DNA of 6,028 nucleotides from DAOTEJ01 sp035454085 (GCA_035454085.1 DAOTEJ010000115.1:1-6028), one strand, 5' to 3'; shown: positions 1 through 6,013, numbered from the stretch's first letter. A program made the numbers and translations. The notes: generated by a model not told the origin, from the letters alone.

Positions 1-141
1 TGCAGTGATCTCGAAGCCTCCGATGGCTCCGCGCCCTTCCTGAAGTTCACCCGCGTGAGCGCCGTGCCCGAGCCCTCGGTGCTGCTGCTGGCCGGGGCTG
101 CGCTGGGTCTGGCGGGCGCCGCTCGACGCCGTCGTCATTGA
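1..141 (+). CDS. C-terminal end of a PEP-CTERM sorting-domain protein (5' end outside window)
   Basis: Frame 1 is open from the first base to a TGA at 139-141 and gives 46 residues. The end has the three parts of a PEP-CTERM signal: the motif V-P-E-P (codons at 64-75), a hydrophobic segment of about 17 residues rich in Leu, Ala and Gly, and a basic tail R-R-R-R-H before the stop. The preceding F-L-K-F-T-R-V-S-A is the short strand that often leads into this signal. Such proteins are exported by Sec, then recognised and processed at the inner membrane by an exosortase, and usually end up at the surface or in the extracellular matrix. Neither an exosortase nor the functional domain of this protein is visible, so its role is unknown. 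It converges with the cyclase-STAND gene, whose stop lies 38 bp further on. The sorting signal is clear; the rest of the protein cannot be judged. Confidence 0.9.
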   Translation, partial: CSDLEASDGSAPFLKFTRVSAVPEPSVLLLAGAALGLAGAARRRRH

Positions 142-147
142 GCAGTC

Positions 148-172
148 GGTCGGGCTGCGGCGTAGCCCGACC
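148..172. terminator. Candidate bidirectional terminator between convergent genes
   Basis: The 38-bp spacer between the two convergent stop codons contains a perfect 9-bp inverted repeat, GGTCGGGCT (148-156) and AGCCCGACC (164-172), with a 7-base loop. The stem is GC-rich and is placed where a terminator serving both genes would sit. There is no T-run on either side, so it is not a textbook intrinsic terminator. It may act with Rho or simply protect 3' ends. The structure is seen directly; its function is inferred from its position. Confidence 0.6.
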
Positions 173-179
173 CGACCCG

Positions 180-3005
180 TCAGCCGGTGACGCGCTCGTG
201 TTCCGGGCGCAGCACCTCGCGGATGGCGTCGTCGATGCCCCACTGGCTGCCGTCGGCCCAGTGTGACTCGAAGCTATCCTTCCCCAGGCTTTCCATCAGG
301 GCCACGATTTGGCTCTGGTGCTTGCGCTCGGCGTGAGGCGGCCGCGCGAGCTTGAGCGTGCCGCGCGCGGCGGCGGTCGACGCGTACACCCGCGCTCCGA
401 AGTCCGGCTCCCCGGCGGCGGCGGCCAGATCAGCGCAGTCTTCGAGCGTGCCCAGCACTTCGTCCCACATCTCGAAGCTGCGCAGTGCGCGCAATGCCTC
501 GGTCAGGCGGGTGCGCGCCGCAGGGAAGTCGCGCGCGGCCAGCGCCGAGCGTCCCAGCGCACGCTGCGCGTTGGCCTCGCCGCGCTTGTCTGCCGCCTCG
601 CGACACACCGTGAGCGAACGCTTGAACCAAAGTTCCGCGGCCGGGCCGTCACCCGATTCGAAGGCGATCTCGCCCAGCACTAGCTGGCACTCTGCCTCAA
701 GTTCCTGATGCTTGATCTTGCGGGCGATCGCCAGACTGGCCTCGACGCTGCCGCGCGCCACCTCCGCCTCGCCGAGGTAGACCGCGATCTGGCCCAAGTG
801 CAGGAGGCTGATCGCTTCGCCGCGCTGGTCGCCCACGCCGCGGAACAGCGCAAGTGCCTCTTCTTCGCCGGTGCGCGCGCCTTCCGCGTCGCCGGCGTGC
901 AGGCGCGCAAGGGCCAGGGTCGAGAGCGTGGCCGCGATGTCCACCGGGTTGCCCAGCTTGCGGCGCAGGGTCAGGCAGGTCTCGAGCATCTGCCGTGCCT
1001 CGTCGTGGTCGCTCTGGCTCTCGGCCAGCGCCGCGCCCACGTAGAGCGCCCAGGCCTGGGCAATGTCGGCGTCCTGGATCGCGGGTAGCGCCAGGGCGTC
1101 GCGGATCACGCGGCGCCCCTCGCTCGCGTAGCCGCGCAAGGTCCAGAAGCTTTGCATCGCCACCGCGATCTTCACGGCGATGAACGGGTCCGCGCCTCCC
1201 GAGAGGGCGAGGCTGGTGGCGGCGCGGATGTTGTCGAGGTCGGTCTCCACGCGGCGGATCCAGGTGGCCTGCTCCTGTCCCTGGATCCCGTTGCGCGCCT
1301 CCTTGGCGCGAGCAAAGTAGATCTCACAATGCCGCGCCGCCGTGGCGGACTGCTCGCCCGACTGCTCGAGCTTCTCGCTCGCATAGTCGCGGATGGTCTC
1401 GAGCATCCGGTAGCGGCCGACGTCGTCGTTCTCGTCGAGCATCACCAGGGATTTCTCGACCAGCGAGCCCAGCACGTCGAGCATGTCCTCGGGCTCGAGC
1501 GGATCGGTCCCGCACACGTGCTCGGTCGCGGCGAGGTCGAAGCCGCCCACGAACACGCCCAGCCGGCTCAGAGCCTTCTTTTCGCGCTCGTCGAGCAGGT
1601 CGTAGGACCAGTCGACCAGACCGCGCAGGGTCTGCTGGCGCTCCTGCAGGACGCGCGCGCCGCCGGTGAGGATCTTGTAGCGGTCCTTGAGGCGGGCGTT
1701 GATCTCGGCCACCGGCAGCACGCGGATGCGAGCCGCCGCGAGTTCAAGGGCCAGAGGAATGCCCTCCAGGCGCTCGACCAGTTCGGCCACCACCGGCGCC
1801 TCGGCCGGACCGAGCGCGAAGCTCGGCTTGTGCTGTCGCGCCCGATCGACGAACAGCTGCACCGCGGGCGAGAGGCTGAGCCGGTCACCGCTGGATGCGC
1901 GCCCCGGCACCGGCAGCGGGCGCACCGGATAGCTCTGCTCGCCCGGCACGTGCAGCGACTCGCGGCTGGTGGCGAGCAGACGCACGTGCGGCGCGGCCTG
2001 CAGCACCGCGGCGGCCATGTTGGCGGCGGCGCGCAGCAGATGCTCGCAGTTGTCGATCACCAGCAGAACCCTGCGCGTGCGCAGGTACGAGCACAGCGAT
2101 TGCAGCGGGGTCCGGTCGGGCTCCTGAGGTGCACCGATCACCTGCAAGGCGTGGTCCACCACCAGCGCCTCGTCGCGCAGGGGGGACAGGTCGAGGAACC
2201 AAGCACCGTCGGGAAAGCGGTGGATCACGTCCGAGGCCACCTGCAGCGACAGGCGGGTCTTGCCCAGCCCACCCATGCCCAGCAGAGTGACCAGCCGCGC
2301 CTTGGAAAGAAAGCCCTCGACCTCGTCGATCTCGGTGTCGCGTCCGACGAAGCTCGTGGCCTGGTGCGGCAGGTTGTTGGGAATGTCGCGCACCGGCATC
2401 CACCATTCGGCGGACTTGATGACGCGGTAGGCCTTCTCGGTGTCGGTGGGGGCGATCGGGCGTTGGCCTGGCGGGGCGATCTCGTAGAGCTCGATCGGGT
2501 CGGCCACCCCCTTGACCATCCAGTGGCCGTGCGACTCGACGCGCAACTCGGTCTTGCCCAGTGCCTCGCGCGCCTCGGGAGTGAGCAGGGTCTGCCCGCC
2601 GCGCGCGATCGCCATCACGCGCGCCGTGGTGGGCTTGGCCAGGCCTTCGACCTCGAGCGGCTTGGCCCCGAGGGCCACGTCCGCGGCGCTGTTCTCGCGC
2701 AGGATCACCGGCCCCACGTGGATGCCGGCGCGCGCGCGCAGCGGCGTGGCCATGCCCGCGAGCGCCTGGTGATAGGCCAGCGTGTAGTTCACCGCTGCGG
2801 CCGGCTCGGTGAACAGCATCAGCATGCCGTCGGTCTTGTCGATCTCGCGCCCGCCGTGCAGCGGCAGCAGGTCACGCGCCAGGCGGTCGTGCTGGGTCCA
2901 GACCTCGGCCATGGCCGCGTCGCCGATCGACTCGGCCAGCTGCGTGCTGTCGACCACGTCGGTCAGCAGCAGGGTGCGGATCTCGCTCGTGCTTGCCCCG
3001 CTCAC
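180..3005 (-). CDS. Class III cyclase-domain / NB-ARC (STAND) ATPase / TPR regulator, 941 aa
   Basis: A large multidomain signalling protein. Residues about 8-177 form a class III adenylate/guanylate cyclase domain, with the first metal Asp in LLLTD (D16), the second in KTDGMLMLF (D59), and AGIHVGP (93-99). The usual substrate Lys and transition-state Asn positions look altered. Residues about 215-430 are an NB-ARC ATPase: entry motif FVGR (219-222), Walker A GMGGLGKT (243-250), Walker B VLLVIDN (313-319), ATSRE (345-349) and GIPLALELAAAR (415-426). A winged-helix-like region follows (about 455-550, with LVDWSYDLLDE and YRMLETIRDYASE), then TPRs, the clearest at about 684-883. No LuxR-type helix-turn-helix is seen at the C-terminus. 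No signal peptide or membrane segment is seen, so it is probably cytoplasmic. In this class the TPRs are thought to sense a ligand or partner and the ATPase to switch the output. The start is GTG at 3005: GGGAG lies 8 bases upstream, and an in-frame TGA at 3047-3045 rules out a much longer protein. The ligand, the product and any target genes are unknown. Confidence 0.9.
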   Translation of the reverse strand: MSGASTSEIRTLLLTDVVDSTQLAESIGDAAMAEVWTQHDRLARDLLPLHGGREIDKTDGMLMLFTEPAAAVNYTLAYHQALAGMATPLRARAGIHVGPVILRENSAADVALGAKPLEVEGLAKPTTARVMAIARGGQTLLTPEAREALGKTELRVESHGHWMVKGVADPIELYEIAPPGQRPIAPTDTEKAYRVIKSAEWWMPVRDIPNNLPHQATSFVGRDTEIDEVEGFLSKARLVTLLGMGGLGKTRLSLQVASDVIHRFPDGAWFLDLSPLRDEALVVDHALQVIGAPQEPDRTPLQSLCSYLRTRRVLLVIDNCEHLLRAAANMAAAVLQAAPHVRLLATSRESLHVPGEQSYPVRPLPVPGRASSGDRLSLSPAVQLFVDRARQHKPSFALGPAEAPVVAELVERLEGIPLALELAAARIRVLPVAEINARLKDRYKILTGGARVLQERQQTLRGLVDWSYDLLDEREKKALSRLGVFVGGFDLAATEHVCGTDPLEPEDMLDVLGSLVEKSLVMLDENDDVGRYRMLETIRDYASEKLEQSGEQSATAARHCEIYFARAKEARNGIQGQEQATWIRRVETDLDNIRAATSLALSGGADPFIAVKIAVAMQSFWTLRGYASEGRRVIRDALALPAIQDADIAQAWALYVGAALAESQSDHDEARQMLETCLTLRRKLGNPVDIAATLSTLALARLHAGDAEGARTGEEEALALFRGVGDQRGEAISLLHLGQIAVYLGEAEVARGSVEASLAIARKIKHQELEAECQLVLGEIAFESGDGPAAELWFKRSLTVCREAADKRGEANAQRALGRSALAARDFPAARTRLTEALRALRSFEMWDEVLGTLEDCADLAAAAGEPDFGARVYASTAAARGTLKLARPPHAERKHQSQIVALMESLGKDSFESHWADGSQWGIDDAIREVLRPEHERVTG
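357..956 (-). repeat. TPR array with a 40-residue period inside the STAND protein
   Basis: Residues about 684-883 can be laid out as five consecutive units of 40 residues. Comparable segments are LALARLHAGDAEGA, LGQIAVYLGEAEVA, LGEIAFESGDGPAA and LGRSALAARDFPAA, each 40 residues after the last; a fifth, weaker unit ends in ADLAAAAGE. The small residues and the G-D/E turn match the two-helix TPR pattern, with linkers longer than in the standard 34-residue repeat. The residues before it (about 590-683) also look helical and may hold more divergent units. This is the likely sensor or partner-binding surface. Confidence 0.75.
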
Positions 3006-3070
3006 GCGCGCATCTCCCGCGCCGCGAAGCGCCGAGGATCCAAGTCAAGGGGTGTGCCCAACGCCTTCAT
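3002..3070 (-). CDS. Possible 22-codon leader ORF overlapping the cyclase-STAND start
   Basis: On the minus strand an ATG at 3070-3068 opens a frame of 22 codons. Its product begins M-K-A-L-G-T-P-L and ends A-R-E-M-R-A. Its TGA (3004-3002) overlaps the GTG start of the cyclase-STAND gene in the arrangement GTGA. The ribosome binding site of the large gene lies inside this short frame, so translation of the short frame could affect initiation of the large one (translational coupling). Against it, there is no clear Shine-Dalgarno sequence before its ATG, and short open frames arise easily by chance in such GC-rich DNA. The peptide matches nothing I recognise. Confidence 0.25.
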   Translation of the reverse strand: MKALGTPLDLDPRRFAAREMRA

Positions 3071-3109
3071 GGCGCGGGAGTGTAGGGGACGCGGCCGCGC
3101 GCGGCGCGC
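3006..3109. other. Intergenic spacer between the outer-membrane factor and cyclase-STAND genes
   Basis: This 104-bp spacer separates two genes on the same strand. Just after the outer-membrane factor stop lies a very GC-rich stretch (3091-3109) with a perfect 12-base palindrome GCCGCGCGCGGC at 3094-3105. It has no T-run and could form only a short stem. No convincing -35/-10 pair was found on the minus strand: TTGACT at about 3046 and TACACT at about 3083 are not spaced as a promoter. The sequence does not settle whether the cyclase-STAND gene has its own transcript or is read through from the export genes. Confidence 0.5.
3014..3018 (-). promoter_or_regulatory. Ribosome binding site fixing the GTG start of the cyclase-STAND gene
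   Basis: On the minus strand GGGAG stands 8 bases before the GTG at 3005-3003. An ATG lies closer (3013-3011), but it reads ATG-CGC-GCG-TGA in another frame and cannot start this gene. No other ATG, GTG or TTG occurs in frame between the upstream TGA (3047-3045) and this GTG. Confidence 0.75.
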
Positions 3110-4198
3110 TCAGGGCTGGCGTTGCGCCACCGCAGGGGGGCTCGGCATGGGCGTGGCGCCGAAGTCCCCGCCCAGTGCCAGGTAGAGATTGGCCCGCTGC
3201 ACGAGTTGCTCGGCGCGCAGTTGGATCAGCGTGGTGCGCGCCGAAAACAGCGCCAGCTCCTCCTGCGAGACCGCGCGCAGATCGCCCGAGCCCACCCTGT
3301 AGCGCTCCTGCGCCAGGCGCACCGCGCGCTCGCGCTCGGCAACGACCGTGGCCTGGAGGGCGGCGCGTGCGTCGGCCGTGAACCCGCCCGAGAGCGCCTC
3401 TTCCACTTCGGCAAAGGCCTTGGCTCCAACGCGGCCATAGTCGGCCAGGGCCAGGCGCTGGGTCGCGTCGGCGATCTGCACCTGGGCCTGGAGCGCGCCG
3501 CCCAGGTAGATGGGAGCGAGCAGGGTCGCGCCGGCACCCCAGACGGGGTTGCCGCTGTTCTTGAGAAAGAAGGTCTCGCTGGAGATGCTGTTCACGCCCG
3601 CGGTCAGGCTGATGCGGGGCAGGCGAGCGGCCTTGGCCTGCTCCACGTTGTAGAACGCGGCATCCACCCGGCGTTGCGCGGCCACGACGTCGGGGCGGCG
3701 CTCGAGCAGCTCGGACGGCAGGCCAGCCGGCACGGGCGCGGGCGAACCGGGCAGCGTGGTGCCGGCCTGCAGTTGCGTCGCGGGGTAGCGGCCCAGCATC
3801 GTTTCGAGCGCGCGCACTGCCTGCTGGCGCGCGAGCTCGAACTGCTGCACGGCGTCGCGGTAGCCGCCCAGGGCGGCCGCGGCGACGGCCACGTCGAGCT
3901 CGTTGCCGCTGCCCACGCGCACGCGCTCGCGGGTCAGAACGACCAGACGCTCGCTCGAGGCCACCATGGCCTCGGCCTGCGCCTTCTGCTGCGCGGCGGT
4001 CACCGCGAGGACCCAGCTCTTGACCACCAGGGCCGCGATCGACTGGCGCGCAAACACGAGATCGAACTCGCTGGCCTCGAATTGGCTGCGGCTCGTCGCT
4101 TGCTGGGCGCGCACCCGGCCCCAGAGATCGAGCTCCCAGCTCAGCGACACCAGCCAGCCGTTCAGTCCCGAGCCGTCGCCGCCGAACTTGCCGCCGCC
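3110..4198 (-). CDS. NodT/OprM-type outer-membrane factor of a tripartite efflux system (N-terminus lost in gap)
   Basis: The frame is open from the edge of the N gap to a TGA at 3112-3110, giving 362 visible residues. It belongs to the TolC/OprM superfamily of trimeric channels that cross the outer membrane and the periplasm and dock onto a membrane fusion protein. Visible signatures are SWELDLWGRVR (residues 20-30 of the visible part), the first RVRVGSG (92-98), LPSELLERRPDVVAAQRR (about 158-176), PVWGAGATLLAPIYLGGAL in the second strand region, the matching second RYRVGSG (299-305), and LYLALGGDF near the end. The two RVGSG motifs mark the internal duplication of this family. Complete NodT-type proteins are about 450-500 residues, so roughly 100-130 N-terminal residues are missing, including any signal peptide and lipid-attachment Cys. 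A GTG at 4150 could be mistaken for a start, but homology clearly runs upstream of it into the gap. The gene lies downstream of, and is presumably co-transcribed with, the HlyD gene. The substrate is unknown. Confidence 0.9.
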   Translation of the reverse strand, partial: GGGKFGGDGSGLNGWLVSLSWELDLWGRVRAQQATSRSQFEASEFDLVFARQSIAALVVKSWVLAVTAAQQKAQAEAMVASSERLVVLTRERVRVGSGNELDVAVAAAALGGYRDAVQQFELARQQAVRALETMLGRYPATQLQAGTTLPGSPAPVPAGLPSELLERRPDVVAAQRRVDAAFYNVEQAKAARLPRISLTAGVNSISSETFFLKNSGNPVWGAGATLLAPIYLGGALQAQVQIADATQRLALADYGRVGAKAFAEVEEALSGGFTADARAALQATVVAERERAVRLAQERYRVGSGDLRAVSQEELALFSARTTLIQLRAEQLVQRANLYLALGGDFGATPMPSPPAVAQRQP

Positions 4199-4298
4199 NN
4201 NNNNNNNNNNNNNNNNNNNNNNNNNNNNNNNNNNNNNNNNNNNNNNNNNNNNNNNNNNNNNNNNNNNNNNNNNNNNNNNNNNNNNNNNNNNNNNNNNN
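4199..4298. other. Assembly gap of 100 Ns, true length unknown
   Basis: There are exactly 100 Ns, the conventional placeholder for a scaffold gap of unknown size. The missing DNA must hold the last few codons of the HlyD gene, its stop, any spacer, and about 100-130 codons of the outer-membrane factor. The real gap is therefore likely to be several hundred bases. A further gene inside it cannot be excluded. Confidence 0.95.
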
Positions 4299-5426
4299 CT
4301 TCAGGACCAGGTAGTCGAGCTTGGCGGTGACGCGCAAGAACACCATGCGCAGGATGTGGATCGCCTTCATGTCGTCGGTATAGATCGCTCCGGCACCCAC
4401 CGCGCCGGCCGGCAGGAAGACGTCCGCGTCGCGCGGATCGATCGTCAACTTGACGGGGAAGCGGTTGGGCGGCAGCGGGGCCATGCCGGTCTGCGGCAGC
4501 TGCGTGGAGATCGGCGACTGACCCTGGCCTTGCGCCCAGACGATCGAGTCGACCTTGGCCTTGAAGATCCGTCCCGGGTGGACGTTGAGCGTGAACTCGG
4601 CGTCGTTGCCCGGCGCCACCTGATGCAGCTCGTTCTGGGCGAACAAGCCGATGATCTGATACTGCGTCTCGACGAAGGTCATGGCCGGCGTGACCGGAAA
4701 CGCGGCAGTCATCGAGCCGGGGCGAAGCTGCACGTTGATCGCATAGCCGTCCGAGGGGGCGTAGACCGTGGTCTGCGAGAGCTCCCAGCGCGCGTTCTCG
4801 AGCTGGGCGCGGATCTGCGCCACCTCGGCCTGGTCGTTGTCGACGGTCGCGCCGAGCCGCGCGCGCACCTGGCCCTCGTTGGCGATGGCCGAGGCCAGCT
4901 CGGCCTCGAGTTCCTTGGCGTTGGTCTGCGCCTGCTCCAGGGCGAAGCGATCACCCGCGCCGGTGGCGACCAGATCGCGGTTCTGCTCCACGCGCTGGCG
5001 GGCCAGTTCGAGCTTGGCGCGCACGCCGCTCGTGCGCGCGACGGCGGCCTTGAGCTCTTCGTTGCGCTGGCCGGCGCCACCCTGGGCGTTGGCGAGCTGG
5101 GCCTCGAGCGCCTTGACCTGCAACTGGTAGGGCGTGGGATCGATGCGGAACAGCACCTCGCCCTTCTTCACCAGACGATTGGGCTCGACCGGCACCTCGA
5201 TCACCCGCCCCCTGACCTGGGGCACGATGTTCACGACGTACTTGAGCACGCGCACGTCCGAGGTCGATGGCGCGAACACGTTGAGCAGCAGGATCAGCGT
5301 GGTCAGGGCCACCACCGGAATCGTGATGACGATGACCATAGTGGTCGTGGTCCACGGCAGCCACTTGAACTTGAAGAAGATGAGCCAGACGAAGAGGGCA
5401 TAGAGGCCGAGCAGCAGTGCGTCCAT
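4299..5426 (-). CDS. HlyD/EmrA-type membrane fusion protein, YiaV/YibH-like (last few codons lost in gap)
   Basis: A periplasmic adaptor that would link an inner-membrane component to the outer-membrane factor encoded next. There are 376 visible residues. Two hydrophobic segments (about 3-18 and 28-50) anchor it in the inner membrane. Residues 64-97 are the first half of the lipoyl domain (VVNIVPQVRGRVIEV, GEVLFRIDP). About 100-215 is a long heptad-like, Ala/Glu/Gln-rich coiled-coil hairpin. The lipoyl domain resumes at VYAPSDGY (221-228) with QLRPGS, followed by a beta-barrel domain containing PGNDAEF and HPGRIFKAKVDSIV. From memory, the two membrane segments and the ending (ILRMVFLRVTAKLDYLVLK, compared with VMRKVLLRMTSWMHYLYL) follow E. 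coli YiaV/YibH closely. That suggests only a few residues are lost in the gap. The ATG at 5426 overlaps the stop of the DUF3302 gene (TGATG), and GGAG lies 8 bases upstream, which favours coupled translation. The substrate is unknown. Confidence 0.92.
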
Positions 5427-6013
5427 CAGGCCTTCTCCCCCTGGGGACCGGCGTCCGGTGCTCGGCTCGGCGCCGGCGACCCCGCCAGCCGTTCGCGCAG
5501 GCGGCGCAAGGACGGCGAGAGGTGCCCGCGATCTTCCATGTGCTCCAGTTCCTCCACCACGCGGCGGTGTTCCTCGGCGCTTAGTTCGCCGCGCTCGTGG
5601 CGCTCGGCGTGCTCGTGGAAGAAATCATCGTGTTTCTCGGTGCCGTACACACTCTTGTAGGCCACGGGCTTCGTGTAGGCCCACAGCCAGGCCAGCGGCC
5701 ACAGCAGGCCGCCGAACACCAGGGACAGCAGGCACAGGGTCTGGATGGCGTCGCGCTGCGGGTGATGCTTCTTGTGGGCGATCTTCTCGGGCAGCACGTG
5801 CACCAGCCAGAACACCGCGATCACTCCGAGCGGCACCATGATCAGCACCACCCAGGCGAGCACGTTGGCGGCAGTCTCGAGCGCCTCGCCCGAGAGGAAC
5901 GAGGCGCGAGCCGGCGCGGCCATCGCCGCGCAGAGCAGGGCGGCGGCGAACTGCTTCACGCGGCTCGGGCGGGCACGAGGAACCCGCGCGGGGGCGCGAT
6001 CAGGGTGGTGCAT
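5426..6013 (-). CDS. DUF3302 inner-membrane protein (YiaW/YibI-like), 195 aa, extended at both ends
   Basis: A small membrane protein that is the usual genetic partner of YiaV/YibH-type HlyD proteins; its biochemical role is not established. The core has two membrane segments (about 50-72 and 90-112) joined by a basic loop, PEKIAHKKHHPQRDAIQ (75-91), then LLWPLAWLWAYTKP. The loop matches, from memory, the AKKRNHPHADAI loop of E. coli YiaW. In front is a signal-peptide-like segment (basic region to K20, hydrophobic FAAALLCAAMA, cleavage probably after A-R-A at 37). Behind the core is a charged tail of about 80 residues with many His and Glu (HDDFFHEHAERHE, then a helical stretch). E. coli YiaW is only about 107 residues, so this protein is clearly longer. 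The basic loop suggests a cytoplasmic loop with both ends in the periplasm. The ATG start at 6013 has AGGAGAGG 5 bases upstream; a GTG at codon 19 would also keep the signal sequence but has no clear ribosome binding site. It is the first gene visible in the probable operon. Confidence 0.88.
   Translation of the reverse strand: MHHPDRAPARVPRARPSRVKQFAAALLCAAMAAPARASFLSGEALETAANVLAWVVLIMVPLGVIAVFWLVHVLPEKIAHKKHHPQRDAIQTLCLLSLVFGGLLWPLAWLWAYTKPVAYKSVYGTEKHDDFFHEHAERHERGELSAEEHRRVVEELEHMEDRGHLSPSLRRLRERLAGSPAPSRAPDAGPQGEKA
5435..5441 (-). promoter_or_regulatory. Ribosome binding site for the HlyD gene, inside the end of the DUF3302 gene
   Basis: The minus strand reads GGGGGAG at 5441-5435, 8 bases before the ATG at 5426-5424. 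The site lies within the last codons of the DUF3302 gene, and the stop and start overlap as TGATG. Together these favour re-initiation or coupling, which would keep the two proteins in proportion. Confidence 0.75.

Noticed and set aside
180..320. LuxR-type DNA-binding domain at the C-terminus of the STAND protein
   Set aside because: The last residues (SLGKDSFESHWADGSQWG and the helix after it) lack the helix-turn-helix pattern. They resemble the helical tail of cyclase-STAND proteins that have no DNA-binding domain.
3040..3090. Promoter for the cyclase-STAND gene (TTGACT at about 3046 and TACACT at about 3083, minus strand)
   Set aside because: The two hexamers are in the wrong order and spacing. 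Neither has a matching partner at 16-18 bases.
3094..3105. Palindrome GCCGCGCGCGGC as a terminator after the outer-membrane factor
   Set aside because: It allows only about a 4-bp stem, has no T-run, and such palindromes are common by chance in DNA of this GC content.
1152..3185. Long + strand open frame of 677 codons antisense to the cyclase-STAND gene
   Set aside because: It is the complement of a gene with clear Walker and cyclase motifs. Its product is rich in His, Arg, Gln and Leu with no domain pattern, as expected of an antisense frame in GC-rich DNA.
4148..4150. GTG at 4150 as the start of a shorter outer-membrane factor
   Set aside because: The frame and the family pattern continue upstream to the gap, there is no ribosome binding site, and a start here would remove the signal peptide and the first helical region.
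3045..5426. A single 793-residue protein fusing HlyD with a downstream Arg-rich domain
   Set aside because: Beyond the gap this frame is the wrong frame of the outer-membrane factor gene. The join depends only on the arbitrary 100-N length.
3903..5660. + strand open frame running through the N gap
   Set aside because: It is antisense to the outer-membrane factor, HlyD and DUF3302 genes and is continuous only because Ns carry no stops. The composition is Arg/Ala/Ser-rich with no recognisable domain.
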